From contig NZ_CP047202.1 of assembly GCF_030408715.1 (NCBI RefSeq), positions 1,903,907 through 1,967,906 on the forward strand: DNA of 64,000 nucleotides, in the 5' to 3' direction. The translations under genes and the position numbers were made by a program. The notes below the pieces were generated by a model. It ran no database searches. It had not been told where the DNA came from and saw nothing but the letters and a program-made list of their open reading frames with translations. Source of the stretch: Corynebacterium confusum. GTDB lineage: Bacteria > Actinomycetota > Actinomycetes > Mycobacteriales > Mycobacteriaceae. Shown in pieces: positions 58,329-64,000 of the stretch (within the stretch, counting starts at the first letter, position 1; the number at the start of each line of letters is the position of its first letter).

Positions 58329-59714
58329 ATGTTAGCCACTGTCCTCGCCCCGGACTCCGTCCTGGCGATCGTGCTGCAAGTGGCCATTATTCTTGTTGCC
58401 CTGGTGCTGGGTACCCGCTACGGCGGGCTCGGCCTGGGCCTGATTTCCGGTATCGGCCTGTTGCTCATGGTCTTCGTCTTCGGACTAGCCCCGGGCGAGC
58501 CGCCGGTATCGGTGATGCTGACCATCATCGCAGTCATCGGCTGCGCCGCAACCCTCCAACAGGCGCGCGGCCTCGAAGTCATGATGCAATTCGCCGAGAA
58601 GATCCTGCGCGCCCACCCGGAGCGGATCACCATTCTCGCTCCCCTGACCACATGGTTTTTGACCGTGCTCTGCGGTACCGGCCACGTCGTCTACACGATG
58701 TTCCCCATCATCGAGGACATCGCGCTGAAGAAGGGCATCCGCCCCGAGCGCCCCATGGCCGTGGCCTCCACCTCGGCCCAGATGGGTATTACCGCCTCGC
58801 CGGTCTCGGTCGCCACCGTCTCGCTGGCCTCCATCCTGGCCGAGCACGCCGGCGCCATCGACCAGGCCTACTCCATCCCGCAGATCCTCATGGTCGCCAT
58901 CCCGGCCTCCCTGTCCGGTGTCATCCTGGCCGCCCTGTGGTCCCTGCGCCGCGGCAAGGACCTGGACAAGGATCCGGTCTTCCAGGAGCGTATGAAGGAC
59001 CCCGAGTTCGCGGAGTCCATCAAGAACTCCAGCCACTCGCTCATCGGCGTGGAATTCCCCAAGGAAGCCAAGCGCTCCGTGGTGATCTTCCTGGTTGCCA
59101 TCGTCTGCGTGGTCTTCCTCGGTGCCTTCGAATTCCTGCGCCCGCTCGTCCCGGGCGAGGACGGCGAGCTCTCGCCCGTGTCGATGAACCTGGTCATCCA
59201 GATGGTCATGCTGGTCGCCGGCGCCGTCATCCTGATGAGCTGCAAGGTCGAGCACAAAAAGATTGCCAGCACCCCGGTCTTCAAGGCTGGCATGACCGCG
59301 GTCTTCTCCGTCTTCGGTGTGGCCTGGATGGCGGACACCTTCTTCCAGGCGCACATCGATGCCCTGGAGGCCAGCCTCGGCGACGTCGTCGCCCAAGCCC
59401 CGTGGGCCTACGCCGTCGTGCTGATTATCGTCTCGAAGCTGGTCAACTCCCAGGGCGCGGCCCTGGTCGCCATCGCCCCAATCGGCCTGCAGCTGGGCAT
59501 CGACCCAGCCGTCATCGTCGGCTTCTACGGCGCGGTATACGGCTACTTCATCCTGCCAACCTACCCGTCGGACCTGGCCTGCATCGGCTTCGACCGCACC
59601 GGCACGACCCGTATCGGCAAGTTCGTCATCAACCACTCGTTCATCATCCCGGGTTCCATCTCCGTGCTGACCTCGTGTGTGGTAGGTTCCCTGCTAGCGC
59701 AGGTGCTCCTCTAG
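58329..59714 (+). CDS. Anaerobic C4-dicarboxylate transporter (DcuA/DcuB type)
   Basis: This 461-residue membrane protein has about ten hydrophobic segments and the Dcu-type pattern: GGLGLGLISGIGLLLMVFVFGLAPG, AATLQQARGLEVMMQFAEKILR, and CGTGHVVYTMFPIIEDIA. Dcu proteins exchange fumarate, aspartate or malate with succinate. AAAGG lies eight bases before ATG 58329. Just downstream lies a broken GntR regulator, which may once have controlled it. Confidence 0.9.
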   Translation: MLATVLAPDSVLAIVLQVAIILVALVLGTRYGGLGLGLISGIGLLLMVFVFGLAPGEPPVSVMLTIIAVIGCAATLQQARGLEVMMQFAEKILRAHPERITILAPLTTWFLTVLCGTGHVVYTMFPIIEDIALKKGIRPERPMAVASTSAQMGITASPVSVATVSLASILAEHAGAIDQAYSIPQILMVAIPASLSGVILAALWSLRRGKDLDKDPVFQERMKDPEFAESIKNSSHSLIGVEFPKEAKRSVVIFLVAIVCVVFLGAFEFLRPLVPGEDGELSPVSMNLVIQMVMLVAGAVILMSCKVEHKKIASTPVFKAGMTAVFSVFGVAWMADTFFQAHIDALEASLGDVVAQAPWAYAVVLIIVSKLVNSQGAALVAIAPIGLQLGIDPAVIVGFYGAVYGYFILPTYPSDLACIGFDRTGTTRIGKFVINHSFIIPGSISVLTSCVVGSLLAQVLL

Positions 59715-59740
59715 CCCCCTGCGCGAGCCAGCGCCCGCCC

Positions 59741-60261
59741 CTAAATATCTAGGTGCAGCTCCGCGACGTCGCCGCGCAACGCCATCTCTGTGAAGTCCAG
59801 GGGGCGGCCGGCGGCGTCGAGTGCGCAGCGCTGCACCCGCAGAATCGGCGTGGTGCGCGACAGCCGCAGCGCCTTTTGTTCCACCGCGTTCGGCAGAGCC
59901 GGCTCCAAGGACTGCCGGTAGCTGGCCGGCTCCCGCCCGGCCCAGTGGGCCTGCAGATCTGACGCCGGCACGAAATGGCGGGAATATAGCGCCGGCGTCC
60001 CGTCGACGGTGTGCAGCCTTTTGACCGACCACACCCGCTCGGTCTCCGCAATCGCCAGCTATTCGGCCACGGCCGGCGGCACCTGCACGTGAGATTCCTC
60101 GAGCTCGTCATTGACGAGCTCGTTTTCGTCGTTACTCAGCTGCGCGCCCAGGTCCTGGACGCGGCTCAAATCCACCACCGGCGCCGTGGTGCGCACAAAG
60201 GTGCCGCCGGTGCGTCCGCGATAGCCAGGTACGCCGGTTTAGAACTGGGCTGGTTAGTCAC
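59741..60261 (-). pseudogene. GntR/HutC-family regulator remnant (DNA-binding domain deleted, internal stop)
   Basis: From GTG 60261 the minus strand reads TNQPSSKPAYLAIADA, the usual start of a GntR protein, then the rest of the winged helix is missing. In another frame it resumes at GRTGGTFVRTTAPVVDLSR, which is the end of the domain and the linker, and continues as a UTRA ligand-binding domain. Within it a TAG at about 60061 interrupts VPPAVAE-LAIAETERVWSVKR. The 3' part (to the stop at 59741) is otherwise intact and ends VAELHLDI. The locus is about 520 bp where about 720 is expected. It could not encode a working repressor. Confidence 0.85.
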
Positions 60262-60310
60262 AAATTAAGTTTAGCGCATGAATCTGCCCGAGTTGCTCGA
60301 CCCACGCGGC

Positions 60311-60970
60311 CTACTCCACGCGCGGGCGCACCTGAATTTCGGTCAGCTGCGTGGTCGGGCCGGCGTCGACGACGGCGCGGATAGCGCGGGCTACCTCCAC
60401 CGGGGCGATGACCTCTTCGCGGTTGTAGTCGGTCAGCCCCTGCAGCATCTCGGTATCGGTGGGCCCCGGCGCGACGGTGCTCACTCGGATGCCGTGCTCC
60501 GACTTGCGCAGCCCGTCGGCCAAGGCGTAGAGCGCGTGCTTGGTGGCCGCATAGACCACGTTGTCGCCGAAGCCGCCGCGGCCGGCTCCCGAGTTGATGA
60601 AGACCACGGTCCCGCCGGCCTGCTGCAGGGCCGGCAAAAGGCGCTGGGTCAGCATGGCTGGGGCCACCACGTTGATGGACAGGTGGCCTTCCCAGTCCTC
60701 CCGGCTGGCCGATGCCACCGAGCGCCGCTGCGCAATCGCCGCGGCGTGGACCAGCACGTCAACGCGGTCTAGATCCGGCAGGTCGAAGTCCTCGGTCAGG
60801 TCCGCGCGCACGCAGGTCACGCCGGGGCTTTCCAGCTCCGTCAGGCGCTCGGCGTTGCGGCCGATGGCCACGACGTGGTGGTCGCGGGACAGGTCCGCGA
60901 CGATCTCGCGGCCCATCCCGCCGGTGGCGCCGGTGACGACTGCGGTCTTGGTCTGTTCTTGGTTAGTCAT
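60311..60970 (-). CDS. Short-chain dehydrogenase/reductase
   Basis: This 219-residue SDR has TGATGGMG (cofactor loop), VLVHAAAIA (NNAG variant), catalytic Ser in FINSGAGRGG, and YAATK. It is a compact NAD(P)-dependent oxidoreductase; the substrate is unknown. It lies 49 bases upstream of the GntR remnant and downstream of the CMD/AhpD protein, all on the minus strand. Confidence 0.92.
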   Translation of the reverse strand: MTNQEQTKTAVVTGATGGMGREIVADLSRDHHVVAIGRNAERLTELESPGVTCVRADLTEDFDLPDLDRVDVLVHAAAIAQRRSVASASREDWEGHLSINVVAPAMLTQRLLPALQQAGGTVVFINSGAGRGGFGDNVVYAATKHALYALADGLRKSEHGIRVSTVAPGPTDTEMLQGLTDYNREEVIAPVEVARAIRAVVDAGPTTQLTEIQVRPRVE

Positions 60971-60989
60971 GCCGGCCAGTCTAGGCGCT

Positions 60990-62180
60990 CTAGCGGAAAC
61001 GCCGGGGCACGTCCGGGGTACCCAGGGTCAGCATCAGGCGGTTCGCCCAGTTAAAGAAAGACGAGGAGTAGATAACGTCCAGGACCGCCTGGTCGTCCAG
61101 GCCCGCCTTCTGCAGCGCGTCGACGTGCTCGGCGCCGAATTCGAGCGGGGTCCGGCTAATGGCCACCGCGGCATCCCGGATGGCGGCCCAGTCCGCCCGC
61201 CCCAAATCGATGTCGGCGCCGTCGTCGAGGAGGCGGTCGATGGTCTCTCGGTCGCCGCCCTCGTCGACGTAGCGCTGCTGGTGCACCGACGCGCAGTACT
61301 CGCAGCCGTTGAGGCGCGAGACCACCGTGGCGGCCAGCTCGCGCTCCGCGCGCCCCAGCCCGCCGTCGGTGTTGTAGAAGATGTCCAGGTCCGTCAGGGT
61401 ACGGGCCTTAAGCGCGGCGGGGTCGCGGGCCAGCAGGCGGAAGTAGGGCTGCTCGATGCGCTCCGGCTTGATCAGCGCCTCGCGCTGCTCCTCGGTGAAG
61501 TCTTCCTTGCTCAGCCCCGGCACCCAGGGCTTCCAGCCCAGCGCGTGGTTGACAAAGCGGCCCGGGTGGACCACCTCGGGGGTCTCTACCCCACCGGTGA
61601 CCTCCCAGCCGGGTCGCTCCTGCGGGGTATCTACCACGGCCCCCGGCGCGGCCGGGGCCTCGCCGCCCAGCACCGCGATGCCGCGCACCACCCGCAGCTG
61701 GAAAGCCAAAAAGCTAATCAGCTGCGCCAAGCTGACCATGCCGGTCGGCCCCCACCCGCTGGCGTCCAGGTGGCCGATGGTCGCCGGATCCGCGTCCTTC
61801 GGGTGGAAGACCAACAGGTGCGCGAAGTCGAAGGCCGCGCCCAGGCGCTCGCCCAGGCCTTCGAATGTGCTATGCCCCCCGCCCGCATAAGGACCGCGGT
61901 GCTGTCCAGCCTCGATGGCCTCCTTAACCGGGGCGAGAAGCTCCTCGTCTTCGTCGCCGAGCAAGTCCAGGTAGAACTCCGCCGGGCAGCCGGCCTGCGT
62001 AATCCCGGCCACGAAGGCGGCCACGGCGTAGCGCTCCGCCTGGCTAAACTCGCCGGCCTCCGCCGGCTCGAGCAGGGCCTCGAAGCTCAGTTGGGCGTTC
62101 TCGCGAGCCGCTGGGCGGGCGTTGCGCAGCTGGCTCACCTGCGTGTTAGTCTGCGCCAGCTCGTCGATGATATCGGTCAT
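60990..62180 (-). CDS. Fused CMD-domain / alkylhydroperoxidase-domain protein
   Basis: This 396-residue protein joins two all-helical AhpD-like halves. The N-terminal half (residues about 1-190) resembles the CMD-domain proteins that accompany peptide transporters. The C-terminal half (about 200-396) has the catalytic-style motif NGCEYCASVHQQRY (CxxxH, with only the first Cys of the usual CxxC). Such proteins often sit next to dipeptide ABC transporters and flavin monooxygenases, with unclear function. Here the ABC ATPase gene is directly upstream. The start ATG 62180 (MTDIIDELAQ) lies 44 bases after the ABC gene. Confidence 0.85.
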   Translation of the reverse strand: MTDIIDELAQTNTQVSQLRNARPAARENAQLSFEALLEPAEAGEFSQAERYAVAAFVAGITQAGCPAEFYLDLLGDEDEELLAPVKEAIEAGQHRGPYAGGGHSTFEGLGERLGAAFDFAHLLVFHPKDADPATIGHLDASGWGPTGMVSLAQLISFLAFQLRVVRGIAVLGGEAPAAPGAVVDTPQERPGWEVTGGVETPEVVHPGRFVNHALGWKPWVPGLSKEDFTEEQREALIKPERIEQPYFRLLARDPAALKARTLTDLDIFYNTDGGLGRAERELAATVVSRLNGCEYCASVHQQRYVDEGGDRETIDRLLDDGADIDLGRADWAAIRDAAVAISRTPLEFGAEHVDALQKAGLDDQAVLDVIYSSSFFNWANRLMLTLGTPDVPRRFR

Positions 62181-62224
62181 TATTTCTCCTCTGTTCTTCG
62201 CTTCTTCTTGCTGCTTCTTCGCCT

Positions 62225-63817
62225 TTACAGGCCCAAGTTTAGGTCGCCGCCCCGGTAGCGGGAGCCGGGGATGGCCTCGATGAGCCGACGGGTGAGATTC
62301 GCCTGCGGGTTGGTAAAGACCTGGGCGGTCTGGCCGTATTCGACCTGCTGGCCGGAGCTCAGCACGCTGACGGTGTCGCTGACCTGATTGACCACGGCCA
62401 GGTCGTGGGAGATGAAGATATAGGTCAGCCCCAGCTCCTGCTGCAAGTCGTCGAGCAGGCGCAGGATCTGCGACTGGACGGTCACGTCCAGGGCGGAGAC
62501 CGCCTCGTCCAGGACGACCAGCTCCGGCTCGATGATCATGGCCCGCGCGATCGCCACGCGCTGGCGCTGCCCGCCGGACAGGCGCGCGGGCAGGCGCTGG
62601 CCCATGTCTGGGTCCAGGGCGACCAGCTCCATGAACTCGCGCGCGGCCTCCCGTGCCCGCGCCCGCTTCATCCCCCGGAAGTTGACCAAGGGCTCGGCGA
62701 TGGTATCCGCGATGGTCCGCCGCGGATCTAGCGAGCTATACGGGTTCTGGTAGACCAGCTGGACCTGGCGGCGGGCTTCCCGCCGGCCGGCCGCATCCAG
62801 CTCGGTCAGCTCGGTCCCGCCCAGCCGGATGCTGCCCGCGGTCGGCTGGTTGAACATCGCCACCGACCGGCCGGTGGTGGTCTTGCCGGAGCCGGACTCC
62901 CCCACCAGCGCGTGGGTGGTGCCCTTGGCCACCTCGAAGCTGACCCCATCGACGGCGGTGAAGTCGCCGAAGCGCTGCACTAGACCGTCGACCCGCAACA
63001 GCGGCTCCTCCCCGGCGGCGACCGGGGAGGCCTGCTGCCGGGTGAAATCGGCGGCAGTTAGGGAGGGGGCATCGGCGAGCAAGCGCTTGGAATACGGGTG
63101 CTGCGGGTCGGTGAGCACCGTGGCCGCCAGGCCGGATTCGCGGACCTGGCCGGCCTCCATCACCACGATCTTGTCCGCGCGATCGCCGGCCACGGCCAAG
63201 TCGTGCGTGATAAACAGCAGGCCCAGGCCGAGCTCTGCGCGCATGTCGTCCAGCAGGTCCAGGATGGTTTTCTGGACCGTCACGTCGAGGGCGCTAGTAG
63301 GCTCGTCGGCGATGATAAGCTCCGGCTCCAGCGCCACCGCCGCGGCGATGAGCACGCGCTGCTTCATGCCGCCGGACAGCTCGTGCGGGTACTGGTGGTA
63401 GCGGCGCTCCGGGTCATCGATGCCGACCCGCTCCAACAGCTCCAGCGCCCGCGCGCGCCGACCGGCGCGGCCGTGAATCTCCATGCCCTCTTCCACCGCG
63501 GCGCCAATGGTCTTCAGCGGGTTCAGGGAGTTGTTGGGGTCCTGCGGCACCAGCCCGATGTGGGCGCCGCGGATGCCGCGCCATTGCTTGCGGTTAAGCC
63601 CGGTCAGGTCGCGGCCCTGGAAGGTCACGGAGCCGGCATCGACGGCCGCGTTGTCCGGCAGCAGGCCCAGGATGGACAGCGCCGAGGTGGACTTGCCGGA
63701 ACCGGATTCGCCGACGATGGCGGTCATCTGGCCCGGCTCCACCTCAAGGTTCACGCCCTGGACCGCCGGGGAGCCGTCGTAGGAGACGTTCAAGTCAGTA
63801 ACAGTTAATAGTGACAC
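62225..63817 (-). CDS. Dipeptide/oligopeptide ABC transporter, fused ATP-binding protein (DppDF-like)
   Basis: This 530-residue protein has two complete nucleotide-binding domains. Domain 1: GESGSGKST, LSGGMKQRV, LIIADEPTSALD. Domain 2: GESGSGKTT, LSGGQRQRVAIARA, LVVLDEAVSALD. Fusion of the two ATPases that are separate (DppD, DppF) in E. coli is common in actinobacteria. It drives import of peptides or similar substrates. The start is GTG 63817, with AAGGAG eight bases upstream; further upstream codons overlap the permease gene. Confidence 0.94.
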   Translation of the reverse strand: MSLLTVTDLNVSYDGSPAVQGVNLEVEPGQMTAIVGESGSGKSTSALSILGLLPDNAAVDAGSVTFQGRDLTGLNRKQWRGIRGAHIGLVPQDPNNSLNPLKTIGAAVEEGMEIHGRAGRRARALELLERVGIDDPERRYHQYPHELSGGMKQRVLIAAAVALEPELIIADEPTSALDVTVQKTILDLLDDMRAELGLGLLFITHDLAVAGDRADKIVVMEAGQVRESGLAATVLTDPQHPYSKRLLADAPSLTAADFTRQQASPVAAGEEPLLRVDGLVQRFGDFTAVDGVSFEVAKGTTHALVGESGSGKTTTGRSVAMFNQPTAGSIRLGGTELTELDAAGRREARRQVQLVYQNPYSSLDPRRTIADTIAEPLVNFRGMKRARAREAAREFMELVALDPDMGQRLPARLSGGQRQRVAIARAMIIEPELVVLDEAVSALDVTVQSQILRLLDDLQQELGLTYIFISHDLAVVNQVSDTVSVLSSGQQVEYGQTAQVFTNPQANLTRRLIEAIPGSRYRGGDLNLGL

Positions 63818-63836
63818 GAGTTCTGCTCCTTGTGTT

Positions 63837-64000
63837 TTAGGCCTGCGCCCGGATGTTGCGGGAGAGATGGTTGGCGGCCATGACGACGGCGACAATCGTC
63901 AGGCCCGGGATGACAATCAGCCACCAGGCCGTGGCCATGAAGTCGCGGCCCTCGGCGATGATGAGCCCCCACTCCGGCGTGGGCGGCGGGGCGCCGTATC
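63837..64000 (-). CDS. ABC transporter permease, C-terminal 54 residues (runs off right edge)
   Basis: The minus-strand translation to the TAA at 63837 reads TPEWGLIIAEGRDF, a hydrophobic segment (ATAWWLIVIPGLTIVAVVM) and AANHLSRNIRAQA. The PEWG motif and terminal helix are typical of the DppC/OppC permease. It ends 19 bases before the ATPase gene, so the two are in one operon. Most of the gene lies outside the window. Confidence 0.88.
   Translation of the reverse strand, partial: YGAPPPTPEWGLIIAEGRDFMATAWWLIVIPGLTIVAVVMAANHLSRNIRAQA

Noticed and set aside
58304..59752. Second long plus-strand frame over the Dcu gene
   Set aside because: It lacks hydrophobic segments and conserved motifs; the frame starting at 58329 encodes the transporter.

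Overview
The window is a high-GC actinobacterial chromosome segment. I read it as Corynebacterium: the housekeeping order (lepA, rpsT, holA, comEC, comEA, degV, gpgP, rsfS, nadD, proA, proB, obg, rpmA, rplU, rne, ndk, folC, valS, mdh, clpX, clpP2, clpP1, tig, rpiB, a DsbA-like protein, pepN) is, from memory, the corynebacterial/mycobacterial order (M. tuberculosis Rv2404c to Rv2467), and the pilus genes are of the corynebacterial Spa type. The species cannot be named from sequence alone.

Layout. 1-4.6 kb: end of an M20 amidohydrolase, a lipoprotein, lepA, a MazF/PemK-fold gene and rpsT. 4.6-7.9 kb: accessory block with a two-gene type II restriction-modification system, a LysE/RhtB exporter and an ankyrin protein. 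7.9-15.7 kb: a leftward run holA-comEC-comEA, degV-gpgP-rsfS, nadD and proA. 15.8-20.6 kb: two tandem 2-hydroxyacid dehydrogenases lying between proA and proB, then obg. 20.7-31.5 kb: a five-gene sortase/pilus island placed between obg and rpmA, which normally adjoin. 32-43.1 kb: rpmA, rplU, a large RNase E/G, a membrane protein with a possible winged helix, ndk, two small membrane proteins, folC and valS. 43.2-51.5 kb: mdh with a divergent TetR regulator, clpX, a POT peptide transporter, clpP2-clpP1, tig and tRNA-Pro. 51.6-58.2 kb: an aldo/keto reductase, a CadD-like transporter, tRNA-Gly, an Asp/Gly-rich membrane-anchored protein, rpiB, a DsbA-like thioredoxin-fold protein and pepN. 58.3-64 kb: a Dcu-type dicarboxylate transporter, a decayed GntR regulator, an SDR, a fused CMD/alkylhydroperoxidase protein, and a fused dipeptide ABC ATPase with the tail of its permease.

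The most informative region is the pilus island. Its order is major pilin, class C sortase, base pilin, giant tip adhesin, second sortase, which resembles the C. diphtheriae SpaDEF locus. Two lesions are visible. The base pilin needs one extra A in an AAAA run to join its body to its LASTG sorting signal. The second sortase has no ATG/GTG/TTG that would include its N-terminal membrane helix; where a TAATG stop-start overlap would be expected the sequence reads TAACG. Either the pilus is being inactivated or the assembly carries errors; reads over both sites would decide.

Other items worth checking: a ClgR-like operator upstream of clpP1P2, nested inverted repeats between mdh and the TetR gene, several dyads upstream of the pilin, a GntR pseudogene with its DNA-binding domain deleted, a leaderless promoter at the MazF-fold gene (and perhaps one at the methyltransferase), and a DsbA-like protein whose active site is CPFA. 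I found no CRISPR array, insertion sequence, rRNA or phage.
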